64,000 nt of DNA. It comes from Styela clava (Eukaryota > Chordata > Ascidiacea > Stolidobranchia > Styelidae). A program made the translations under genes and the position numbers. The notes beneath the pieces are model-generated. The model did no database searches and was not told where the DNA came from. It was given only the letters and a program-made list of their open reading frames with translations. Each line of letters starts with the position of its first letter. Position 1 is the stretch's first letter. The stretch spans positions 23,023,383 through 23,087,382 of the forward strand of contig NC_135252.1 of the NCBI RefSeq assembly GCF_964204865.1, given 5' to 3'. This document shows positions 33,501-42,834 of the stretch, in pieces.

Positions 33501-33781
33501 CCGATCACTACCACAAGAATTGCGACTGAATTCGAAGATTTTCACTTCGGAGATAATTTACCTCAATAGTCAATTACAGATGCCTTACATGAGCAAAAGA
33601 TATAAAATTCACAAAAAAAATAAAAATGTGATACTTACTTAATGGCGGTTCCCACATGCGGCTTAATTTTTTTTACCACGTGGAGAGCCTTTTTGATACC
33701 TTTTCTAATAAATCCCCAAGCATTTGAGTCATCCACAAATGCAAGGGACAAGAACACAACGAGTATGAAGGCAATTTTCAT
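30516..33781 (-). CDS. Secreted cationic amphipathic peptide precursor, candidate tunicate antimicrobial peptide
   Basis: Four exons join in frame to 131 residues: 33639-33781, 32804-32873, 31501-31618 and 30516-30580, each with GT-AG sites. A 5' UTR intron acceptor (TTTAACTTTCAG) ends at 33799. Residues 1-21 (MKIAFILVVFLSLAFVDDSNA) are a signal peptide with a small residue at the cut site. Residues 22-58 start WGFIRKGIKKALHVVKKIKP and carry nine Lys/Arg, two His and no acidic residue. Hydrophobics fall every 3-4 residues, followed by a Pro41/Gly44 hinge and a hydrophobic second helix with a single Cys49. Residues 59-131 are acidic (18 Asp/Glu, 8 Lys/Arg), with a dibasic pair at 66-67, and would balance the charge. 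Gly58 could donate a C-terminal amide. Signal, cationic helix and acidic tail is the layout of known ascidian antimicrobial precursors such as styelins. The lone Cys recalls halocidin, a disulphide dimer. Antimicrobial function is inferred; the gene structure is well supported. Confidence 0.8.
31706..31915. mobile_element. Palindromic MITE in intron 3 of the peptide gene
   Basis: It begins TCCCGTAGTATATGTACCAG, contains the GTTAGCCAAGTAAATATACC block and ends near ATTGGTATACATACTTCTGG. It is a long-subfamily member of the type with an asymmetric centre. Confidence 0.8.
32034..32108 (-). repeat. SINE 3' fragment, inverted
   Basis: Read on the minus strand it shows CCGACATA, the TTCGCCATATCAATAATCCG block and CTTATCGGCTTTCCTCTC, then the ATAAATAT end. 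It is the 3' tail of the tRNA-derived SINE. Confidence 0.7.
32183..32768. mobile_element. hAT-type MITE containing a nested palindromic MITE
   Basis: The ends are TAGGGCTGGGAATTTTCGAA and TTCGAAATGCCCAGCCATA, the same family as 19854-20246. A palindromic MITE (32293-32497, CACTCCCGTAGCATGTGAAC) sits inside it, so insertion order can be read: the hAT MITE entered the peptide-gene intron first. Confidence 0.8.
33044..33242. mobile_element. Mariner-like MITE in intron 2 of the peptide gene
   Basis: The ends are GGGGTGTCCGTAAAGTCCCT and an inverted AAACTTTATGGACAATCT. It is the same family as 47890-48067 and 59303-59492. Confidence 0.8.
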
Positions 33782-33798
33782 CTTGTTGTTTTTGTTTT

Positions 33799-35475
33799 CT
33801 GAAAGTTAAAATAGAAGGGACGGATATAATATTGGGTATTGTGGTCTGGCGAAGTGAATGCCGTAACTGCTTAAATAACGCCAGACAAAATACAATGTGA
33901 AATTTTAATGTAATTAAAAAAGTCGGTGCTCCCGTAGTATCTGCACAAAGATGTCGCACAACCTGAACATAGTATGTGTACCCAGTTAGGGTTATCAGGT
34001 TGTGCACCATTTTGATACACATACTATGGGAGCGCCAAAAAATCTGTATGACGCATAAAGAAATTCATGAAAAACTCGTTCAAATCGAACCCACTCAACT
34101 TTAGGAAATTAAATTCAAATTGGGAATTGCGTTCGCGCAAGACGAACTTTTATTTTGAAAAATGAAGATTTGGGTTGTATTCTCACATCACGTTTTTGTT
34201 TGGCAGTATTTAAGCTGTTACGGCGTTCACTTCACAAGACCCCAATGTTGGGTTGGCACAATATCGACTCGGACACGAGTCAACACTCATGTGAGACTAA
34301 AACTGATTCGAGTTTAAATAAAACTAGTCGCCAGTGTGACTTCGACCAGTCTTTGACTCGATTGGGTGTTCAGGGTTTTTTACCCAACATCTATAATTAA
34401 TATAAATACTGCATGTTATTTTTTTAAACTAAAAACAATTGGAGCTCTTGAAGTATGTGCGCCATTAAACCAAGGATAAAACTCACGGCGCACTTACACG
34501 ACAAAAATTCTGCCTTCAAACAAAACTCAATTTTGTGATCGTTAATGCGTGCTTTATGCCTTTTGAAGTTAGTACACATATGGGTCTATGCAATATTATT
34601 TGAAATGCTAAAAAATCACTCATGTTCGCTAAACTCGATTCAGCAGATAAATGGACTGCAGATCACGAAATTCCAGCAAATAGTGGTTACCTATATTGTT
34701 ACGTAACAATAGAGGCAGACATTAAGTAACAATAAGTAAACGACATAGAAAAGTGAAATGAATTTGTTGATTCATATAGCATTCGGAAGAAGAAACAATT
34801 AAACATTTCAAATAAATACATCTTGTAGAATATTCGATCATATTTCAGTTATGTTTATCACAATTCTGTTAATTTTCGCGGCGCTCCTAGCAAACCGTCA
34901 CGGCGCACTAGTGCGTCGCGGCGCACCTTTTGGGAACCGCTGGCCTAACCCTAACCTGGTACACACACTATAGGAGCAACCAAAAGTTTGCCACGTCCCC
35001 GCCTACAGTATAGTCATTTTGGTTTGCTGAAGTGGGCAGTGGATCTTTTTAATCTAGTAAAATTTTATTCGACAGAGAGAAGATTCACATACCGGTACGT
35101 TTACCTTTGTAACGGTCTTTCGTTTCTTGATACTTCTTCTCTGAGTTGATGCCAAGTGTCTCATGCTCTCACATTTTATGGATTTTCAACAGGAAAATTG
35201 GAAATGTATTCTTCTATTGTAAGGTGAATAAGGTGTTGTAGTACAATAGGAGAACACAAGTATGATATCATCTTCGTCTCCGATTGCTTACTATTGTTGA
35301 ATTAAATAGTGAATGTTGAAAATGAAATCTATAGAATTCAATTCCATATGTGTTACATTACAATGCATTCAATTTTTATTGTACCATGCTAAGACGTCAA
35401 TCATAAATAAGAGTTGGGTAAAAGCGCTAACGCGTTTATAGGCCGGAGATGAAAAAACAAATTTATATATATTTT
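33799..35475. other. Upstream region of the peptide gene
   Basis: This should contain the untranslated first exon and promoter, but I cannot place them. Bases 33830-34255 form an inverted pair (arms with TCTGGCGTTATTTAAGCAGT on the minus strand, near 33893, and TTGGCAGTATTTAAGCTGTT on the plus strand, near 34200) around a short palindromic MITE (33926-34034). Near 34880-34945 there is a GCGGCGCACCTTTTGGGAAC hAT-like end. No other gene is supported. Confidence 0.5.
33926..34034. mobile_element. Short palindromic MITE
   Basis: The left arm GTGCTCCCGTAGTATCTGCA and the inverted right arm TTGATACACATACTATGGGA flank a GTTAGGGTTATCAGG centre. Confidence 0.85.
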
Positions 35476-35735
35476 CGTGGGTTCACAGGTTATAATTCCG
35501 CGGTGGATAATTATGTGCGAGATTGCTGAATTCCTCGCCGCCGTAGTGTGGTTCACGTCACCGCTGGTGGGTTACGGTTTCCCCCACCATCAAGTCCATG
35601 CAACTGAAAACAAATAACTAATCCCATACCCGACATGGAATGGTAACCGGGCGAGAGGCCGTGGTTCGCCATACTATCAAGCCGTCTTATAGGCTTTTCT
35701 TTCCCCCGGGATAAATATGTAAATCCTATCCTACT
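35476..35735 (+). repeat. tRNA-derived SINE body, head degraded
   Basis: It starts near GTGGGTTCACAGGTTATAAT (decayed box B) and continues through ATTATGTGCGAGATTGCTGA, the CACCATCAAGTCCATGCA block and the GATAAATATGTAAATCCTAT tail. Confidence 0.8.
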
Positions 35736-35784
35736 TAAAAGCTCGTTGTTTACAAATGGCAACTCAGTTAACTGATGGGCATGG

Positions 35785-36050
35785 TTTCGAACCAGGAACC
35801 AAACATTTTTCCCATCTAGACTGGCGGGTTGTGTAATTGTGAAGTAAAGAGTGTTACAAAGTGTTACAAAGCAAACTTGAAAAATAATAGGCCTCGTGCC
35901 AAAACTAAGTTTAATTGCAATTTCAAAAATTCCCTTGAGCTATTTTCAACTAAAACATCGAAATTTGGTTTTAGTTTGGTTGTGGCAGCATCAAGCGGGC
36001 CAGATTGAATCAACCAATGGGCCGGATTTGGCCCGCGGGTCGTACTTTGC
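35785..36050. repeat. hAT-like dispersed repeat
   Basis: It shares CTGGCGGG, CCTCGTGCCAAAACTAAGTT, TTGGTTGTGGCAGCATCAAG and GGGCCGGATTTGGCCCGCGG with 38325-38700 and with the inverted copy near 45090-45280. It is interrupted on its right by the 36068-36814 insertion. Confidence 0.75.
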
Positions 36051-36067
36051 TCATGTCTGGTCTAGAC

Positions 36068-36814
36068 CAGTGCTCCACAACCTTTTTTAACTTGCGGCAC
36101 ACTTATAAATCTTGCCAAATTCGACGGCACACCACAAGAAACGAAACTGTGTAACTTTGTTTTATGTTAATATTTCAATGAGAGATTTGTGGTTGTTTTT
36201 AATGAGCAAAATACGTGAAAGAGCAACTCGAAGTTTGCCGTCAACATCATTTTTCATACAGGATCGTTTATTGTATTTGATCATTAATAAAGAGGAAAAG
36301 CTTTGTTCGCACACATAAGTTGTGCAAAACTGGGGCAATATTTCATTAGCTGCATTGGAAATGCCATTATATTCTTCTTTTATTGAAATCCAAAACACAT
36401 CAAGTGGAATTTCGCTGAATTTCAGTCTTAGCGTTCTGTCGTTACTTACTTCAAAGAAATTTTCTCGAATACGCAGGGGTAATTCTTTCGTAGCTCAAGT
36501 TTTATTTATATTCGATTACTACACGACTACACGTGCTATGTTTCAGCATCGACAATATGCTTTACAATATATCTGCTTGACATATAGGCCTATTCCTTGT
36601 TACGTCACAAATGCACAGTGGGGGAGTCAGGAATTTGAATTGGTGTCGCTCAAGCTAACGTAAAAGCAGGTTAACTTTACGTTAGTAGAGTAGAGTAGTA
36701 GACTAACGTAAAATTAACGAAGGATAAAAAAAAATCGTAAAAAGAGGAGAAAAGTTGCAATTCCTGTGCGGCACACCTGGCATCGTCTCGCGGCACACCG
36801 GTTGCGGAGCACTG
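36068..36814. mobile_element. hAT-type element, nested, near-perfect 8-bp TSD
   Basis: This 747-bp element begins CAGTGCTCCACAACC and ends inverted as GGTTGCGGAGCACTG. It is flanked by GTCTAGAC (36060-36067) and GTCTAGGC (36815-36822). GCGGCACAC blocks occur near both ends. It splits a repeat that is uninterrupted in its duplicate near 38690. The 113-residue open frame inside (36322-36663) has no transposase motif. Confidence 0.85.
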
Positions 36815-36837
36815 GTCTAGGCTCTGGTCTAGCATAT

Positions 36838-37150
36838 GCAGAACCGGAATCTGTCCTATTCAATTCTTTTAAGACATTGTATTGCCGATAATTTTATTCT
36901 TTCATTCAATTACATAGGAAGTGATGTTCAGATGTATCCACTATTGTCAAGATGTGCCAAAGCAATTTTAATTCTTGTTTTATATGTTACCGATATTTTA
37001 TTGTTTAATTCACTTACATTGATATATATATTATTTCAATTGAAAGTGACAATATATAGAAATTAGCGGAAATTAGATACAAATGGCGGCAACGCTTTCA
37101 ATTTTTCTAATTAAGATAATGCTAGATACAAACGTATGTTTTACATATTG
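36838..37150 (+). repeat. ~310-bp duplicated block, copy A
   Basis: A direct duplicate of 38717-39030, beginning CAGAACCGGAATC and ending around CAAACGTATGTTTTACA. Differences are scattered substitutions and short indels. No frame is conserved between the copies. Confidence 0.85.
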
Positions 37151-37212
37151 TGCTAAAACGACAATCATGGAAGAAAATTTGGTATAAGCGCTAACGCGTT
37201 TAAAGTCAGGAG

Positions 37213-37437
37213 ATGAATAATCAAATTGATATATGTTTTAATATTGGACCGGTGCATTTAAACTCAAACTTACGTAACAATGCCAGGGAGTCCTCGATTT
37301 TCGGCGTGTCGTGGTTTGATCGCACCGGCAAAATTACGAAGGCTGTCAGAATGGTGTCGAGAGCAAAACCTCTCAGTGGCGCACAGAAACGCAGAAAAAG
37401 GGCAGAAGAGGAAGCACGTATGAAAAAATTAAAGTAA
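37213..37437 (+). other. Short frame with a basic transposase-like tail
   Basis: A 74-residue frame ends in SRAKPLSGAQKRRKRAEEEA then RMKKLK. A Ser-Gly-Ala-Gln-Lys-Arg-Lys-rich stretch of this kind is common at the N-terminus of hAT/ZMYM-type transposase-derived proteins. It is isolated among repeats, so a transposon remnant is the best reading. No other domain is visible. Confidence 0.35.
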
Positions 37438-37571
37438 CCAAGATAAACGGCAAATTTTAGGTTACCATTGCCTTTTAATAGCGACATGTTATGCTTTTTG
37501 ACAAAATAAAAAAGCGTTGTTTTAGCTTATGTTCAAGAGTTTTTAGGGTCATTTCCACAAAATATTTTTGC

Positions 37572-37598
37572 GGGGGGGGGGGGGGGGGGGGGGGGGGG
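37572..37598 (+). repeat. Poly-G run of 27 bases
   Basis: An uninterrupted 27-G homopolymer lies just 5' of a SINE. It can form G-quadruplexes and is prone to sequencing and assembly length error. Confidence 0.9.
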
Positions 37599-37633
37599 TT
37601 TCACGAGAGCCTTGCTACGCCACTGCGCTCACC

Positions 37634-37890
37634 AACGCACCTTTGATCCACTGCGTGGGTTCGCAGATTCCAATTCCGCGGTGGGTAACAATTGCTGAAC
37701 TCCCCGTCGACGTAGGGTGGTTCACGTCACCGCTGGTCGGTTACGGCTTCCTCTACCATCAAACAAGTCCATGCACCTGAAAAATAACGGACTAACTAAT
37801 CCCATACCCGGCATGGTCTGGTAACCGGACAAGAAGCCGTGGTTTGATATAAGATTAAGCCGTCTTATTCGACTAAATAATATGCATAAT
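37634..37890 (+). repeat. tRNA-derived SINE
   Basis: It contains CACTGCGTGGGTTCGCAGAT, GTGGTTCACGTCACCGCTGG, TCAAACAAGTCCATGCACC and the CCGTCTTATTC ending with ATAATATGCATAATCCCATC. The head is degraded. Confidence 0.8.
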
Positions 37891-40496
37891 CCCATCCTAG
37901 TTGAAAGTTCTTTGCTCTGCAAATGGCAACTTAGTTGTGATACTGGTCCATTTTGTAGAACTATAGAATATAAACAGTGGCGGTCTAATGGGGTGGATAT
38001 AAGGTCTAAAATATTGTGGGGGATATTGGGCGGACATATAGACAGCTGATTAGGAATAGGCTTGGATTTATGATGCCAATCTCCATTTGAATGCCCTGTT
38101 ACCCAAGTCGGGTATGGAAATTGATATTTAAAAAAAACTAGCAATATCCTGTTCGAACTAGATTCCGCCTATACATATATATATATTATTTTAAAATATC
38201 GATGCTATGTTTTGATAATGCTTTTCATTTAGAACGTCTAAAAATTTGCATGCGCTTTCACGTGTATTTTAACGCCAGGACATAAAAACAACAAAAAGCG
38301 GAAATTTCACGGTTTTTGGACCAGGGGCCACCTAGACTGGCTGGCCATGTAAGTGTGACGTAAAAGTTACACGTTACGAAAAATATTTACAGTGTTTGTA
38401 TGTATGTATGTTTATTCGTCTCGTAAAAGCAAAAACACAGGAGTTAGTGAATATCAACATTGAAGACGGGATGTATACACAAGACCATACTTAAGTAAAA
38501 CTTAGGTAAGTAAGTACTTAATAAGTAAAAAATAATGAGCCTCGTGACAAAACTCAATTGGATCGCGATCTCAACAAATTCCTTGAGCTATTTCGAAATT
38601 TGGTTTTAGTTTGGTTGTGGCAGCATCAGGCGGCCCTATTGAATTACCCAACGGGCCGGATTTGGCCCGCGGGCTGTACTTTGCTCATGTCTGGTCTAGA
38701 CTATAGTCTAGCATATGCAGAACCGGAATCCGTCCTATTCAATTCTGTTGAGACATGTTCATTGTATTGCCGATAATTTTATTCTTCTATTCAATTATTT
38801 TGAAAGTGTTTTTCAGATGTATTCAGTATTGTCAAGATGTTTCGAAGCAATTTTAATTATTGTATTGTATGTTGCCGATAATTTTATTGTGCCATTCACT
38901 AACATTGAAATTATATTTCACTTGAATAAGACAATATATAGAAATTAGCGGAAATTTGATACAAATGGCGGTAAACCTTTCAATTTTTTTTCAATTAAAA
39001 TAACGCTAGATGCAAACGTATGTTTTACAATTCGTTCTCCTCATTTCATTATTGAATATGTTATCTATCGAACACGTAACGAAGCTGTCTTACCCTGGCC
39101 TCCTTTCCGCGAGATAAATATGAAAATATCATCCTATGTAAACCCGAAACGAGTCCACCCCGCTGTCGTAAACCCGAAACGAGTCCATGCATCTGAAATG
39201 TGTGCATCGTGCTAAGCGTTAGAACAGCGTTTCCCAGCCTTTCTTGGTCGCGGACTGTTTTCTCACTGGCGAAAACCTTTGCGAACTTAAGGAGCATTTA
39301 TTGCAACCGTACTCTTTGTGAAGAAGCAATAAAACCGAACATAACATAAAATTCGGAAATTCGCGCATTTACGCGTTCGTTAAAAGAGCCGACTTTTTAG
39401 TGTGTAATGGCGGTTTCTGTCGCACAATATTCAGTCCATGACGACGACGAGAATTTAAAATGTCTTTCTATTCTAATTTATTGTGTTCATGGTGGTAACT
39501 CGCCGTTGCGTCGACTTACGACAAGATGAAAACATTACTTCTTTAAAATGCCACGGCAATCTGCGAACATAATAATGTGAGAATATATTGCCCGATTATA
39601 TTTAGTTTTGATACGTAGTTTTTGCGATCTCGCGAATTTGTTATCGCCGTTAGAAAAATTATACTTTCTGCTGTAAAGTTCCAGATAGTACAACTTGATT
39701 TAGCACTTAAATTATATTTAAAGTTTATTAGTAAATCAAAAATACATATTCATCACCTTGCTTTACTATTAAGTTAATTGTGATGATTTTAATATGCAAT
39801 TGTGTTGACGAAATAAAAACAATACTAATCAGAAAATATTAATATGGTAAAGTGCCCGATTATATTTTGTTTTGATTTGTATTTTTGTGAATTCGACAAA
39901 TCTGAGCTGTTCGTAGGTCGTACAACACTTACGGCGCTCCAGTACTGTATGTACCAATGTGGAGACTAAGGCAAAGAATCCTGAGGTAAATGCCCTGGTA
40001 CGTATACCACGGTAGCACCCGAAATTTGGCGATTTGCAATGTTCAAAAAAGCGTTTTTAATCGGTCGCGGATAATCATAAAACAAAACTGATGGTGTTAT
40101 CCGTTTTATTTTTAGTGTTTTGTATTGCCGCTTTTCAATTTAGAAAATTTGCGTTGCCACCATTGACACCTACCAAAAAAGAATGATTCCTCGTTGTTCC
40201 AACTCGCGAACTCTATCGAAGCGTGAGCAGACTCGTGTTTACGTTGGAAGGTGTTTTCGTCACCTGGTACTAATAGTTGAATATACTCATTAACCAGTAA
40301 TTATTGACTCGAAATGTTATGTGAATAAACTTGACATTTATGTTTTATGTAAATTCTAATGTAAATCGTAACTTGTCTGATAGTTAGTTTCGCAAAGACG
40401 TTTGCGACCAGCAGTGAATTTCTGGCTCGTTGCGGACTCATTCAAACGCTTCGCGGACTCATTTGAGACCGCGGACTCGGGTTAGGAAACCCTGCG
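37891..40496. other. Repeat-rich intergenic DNA
   Basis: It holds the second hAT-like dispersed repeat (38325-38700), duplicated block B (38717-39030), an inverted SINE 3' piece (about 39060-39150) and a small palindromic MITE (39932-40015, GGCGCTCCAGTACTGTATGT). A run of TATGTATGTATG lies near 38399. A GCGAACTC...GCGGACTC hAT-like pair frames about 39215-40480. No gene is supported. Confidence 0.5.
38717..39030 (+). repeat. ~310-bp duplicated block, copy B
   Basis: A direct duplicate of 36838-37150. On its left, the GTCTGGTCTAGACTATAGTC sequence is continuous, which shows what copy A looked like before the hAT insertion. Confidence 0.85.
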
Positions 40497-40925
40497 TAAG
40501 AAAAACACGCTTCGCCACCGCACCTCTAATTACCCTACGTGGGTTCGCAGGTTCGAATCCACGTAGGGTAATTATGTGCGAGAGGATTAATTGCTGGACT
40601 CTCCGCCGCTCTATCGGTTACGATCTCCCCCACCATCAAGTCCATGCTTCCGAGAACAAACATCTGGCCAACTGCTTACATATTCGACATGGACTAGTAA
40701 CAGGACGATAGGCCATGCTTCGCTCGATCAATCAATCATTTATTTACATTTACATTAACCGGCTTCCTCCACCATCAAGTCCATGCTTCCGAAAACAAAT
40801 AACTGGCTAACTAATCCCATAGTCGACCTGGACTGGTAACCGGACGAGAGGCCGTGGTTCGTCCTATAATTAAGCCGTCTTATCGGCTTTTTTCTCCCCG
40901 GGATAAATATGTAAATCCCCTCCTA
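40497..40925 (+). repeat. Two overlapping tRNA-derived SINEs
   Basis: The first begins near CTTCGCCACCGCACCTCTAA and contains an intact GGTTCGAATCC box B. A second body follows (CCACCATCAAGTCCATGCTT to GATAAATATGTAAATCC), so the 3' half is present twice. The tail runs into CCTATCCTA repeats. Confidence 0.85.
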
Positions 40926-41839
40926 TCCTACCCTATTTCAGTAGGCTACTCTGACATAAAAACAAAACGGCACAAAAAGTAGACAGACAAACGAAATGTA
41001 GAGATACCTAAAAGGCGAGCATCACTTAAAATAAAGTTAAAAAACACTTTAGCTATATTATATGATTTCGTCTTTTTATCGGCTTTCCACTCCATCGGGA
41101 TAAATGTAGATCCCATGATGAGATCTACATTCCCATCCTAAATTCCACAATGTCACACATGAATAGGTACTGATTACGCAATCGATTCGGCGATCTGTGT
41201 TCCGCGTGTTAGGTTTTTAGGCCCGAGTTTCAGGTTTTGCTATGCTATTTCTATATTTTCGAAAACTGGAAATTGAGTGAGCTTAGTGTATCCGAGTGTG
41301 AACAGATATAAGTTTTTCATCGTGAACGGGAATCTAAATTCAGCCATTCCTTACTGGCCTATCTGGCTACTTTTCAGCCTTATTAATTGAGACCCACCGA
41401 GTGTTTATGTTACACAAGTTTTGTCTTTTTATTTTGAATAGTTGTTTGTGTGCTGTGGGTAAACTGGCGCATGTATATTTACTTGTGTTAAACCTTTATA
41501 AAGGTTTCCCCGATTTTCCCAATCTTCTGTGTCAATGTGTGTTCATTGTTTGTGTTTTGTGTATGATTTTTTTTGCGGAAAAATCGAAATATACTTACTG
41601 GTATACTTACAGTCTACCGTACTTCTGGCAGTCTGGCCTGAATGCTAAAATGACTTAACGTTACCGGTAGGTACGACTTAGCCCAGTTACCAGTGCCGAC
41701 GTTTTTTTCGGTCAACAATCTTACCATGGTCAATCTTACCACTGTCTGACTGTACCACGGCCTATTCCTGGAATATAATTTGATGTTGGTTAGTAGCGGC
41801 AGTGTGGCTCATCATACAATTCTCTTGTAGTTTTGTACC

Positions 41840-42262
41840 TAACTCACTTCTAGTGGGCGTAGCATGACCATTTTTTAATATGTCAATCCTAACCCCAATC
41901 TGAAATCTGGCCGTCCAAAGCTTACGTCAGTAGACTACAACATCACAAGCACGTCATAGAGCTTGCCAAATATACGTACGATCACCCGAAATAGCATCGT
42001 TGCCGACGATAGAGAACTAACGTCATCGAGCTCTCTCATATTGAGATCGTCGCGACGAGAAAACAAGAGAAATAGCTGTTTGATTTCGGGTGCTCGTCTG
42101 CGTGCTTTGAATGACAATTCGTATAGTTTGAAGAGCTCTATTCAGCTATTACGTCATAGTGACATAATTTTTGGATTGTGTAGTCATGTCAGCATGTGGG
42201 GGTTAGGATCGAAACATGAAAAAATTGTTATGCTACGCCCTCTAGAAGTATGTTAGGTACGA
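41840..42262. mobile_element. Fold-back MITE, family shared with NCBP2 intron 1
   Basis: The inverted arms are TTGTACCTAACTCACTTCTA then GTGGGCGTAGCATGACCATT, and at the right TTGTTATGCTACGCCCTCTA then GAAGTATGTTAGGTAC. GATCGTCGCGACGAG lies in the centre. The second copy is at 61929-62326. Confidence 0.85.
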
Positions 42263-42280
42263 AACAACATGAGACTCCAT

Positions 42281-42600
42281 TATGCTAAGCGTTAGAAATA
42301 CGCTCGCCAGACCTCTGATTACTCTGCGCGGGTTTGCAGGTTCAAATTCCATGCATGGACGGTTATGTGTGAGAGGATTGCTGGACTCCTCGCCGTCGTT
42401 GGGGGTTCACGTAACCGCTGATCGATTAGGGCTTCCTCCACCAGTCCTGAAGTCCATGCTTCTAAAAAACAATTTGTCAAATAACTAACTAATCCCATAC
42501 CAGACATGGAATGGGAATCGGACACGAGGCCGTGGTTCGCCATATGGTTAGGCCGTCTTATACTTTCCTTCCCCCCGGGATAGGTATGTAAAACCTATTT
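42281..42600 (+). repeat. tRNA-derived SINE
   Basis: It starts near AAGCGTTAGAAATACGCTCG and has CGGGTTTGCAGGTTCAAATTC (mutated box B), the GATTGCTGGACTCCTCG block and CCCGGGATAGGTATGTAAAA at the end. Confidence 0.85.
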
Positions 42601-42834
42601 TAATCCTATTCAATTTGTCACTGCAAAACTACCTACCCGTACGGTATTCTGTTATGTTTTTGCACTTTTTGCCAAGAACGCAAAAACCTTTTACATGTCT
42701 TATGATGGTACGGAAAGAGACGCTCATTTCACAGTTTTAGCGTTTAGCCAAATATAGTCTACTCTGCCTTAGGCATATTGTCTCTATGAAGCATGTAATA
42801 CAATTTCTTTGTTTTTTTCAGCATAAAATTAAAA

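Larger units (their letters stand above)
40926..42834. other. Upstream region of GTPBP4
   Basis: It contains a fold-back MITE (41840-42262) and a SINE (42281-42600). A pyrimidine tract ending TTTTTTTCAG lies 13 bases before the GTPBP4 start, so a non-coding first exon and promoter should be in this region, but I cannot place them. The 41401-41658 frame has no recognisable features. Confidence 0.5.

Noticed and set aside
36322..36663. hAT transposase inside the 36068-36814 element
   Set aside because: The 113-residue frame has no recognisable hAT dimerisation or catalytic motif, and the element is too short for a transposase.
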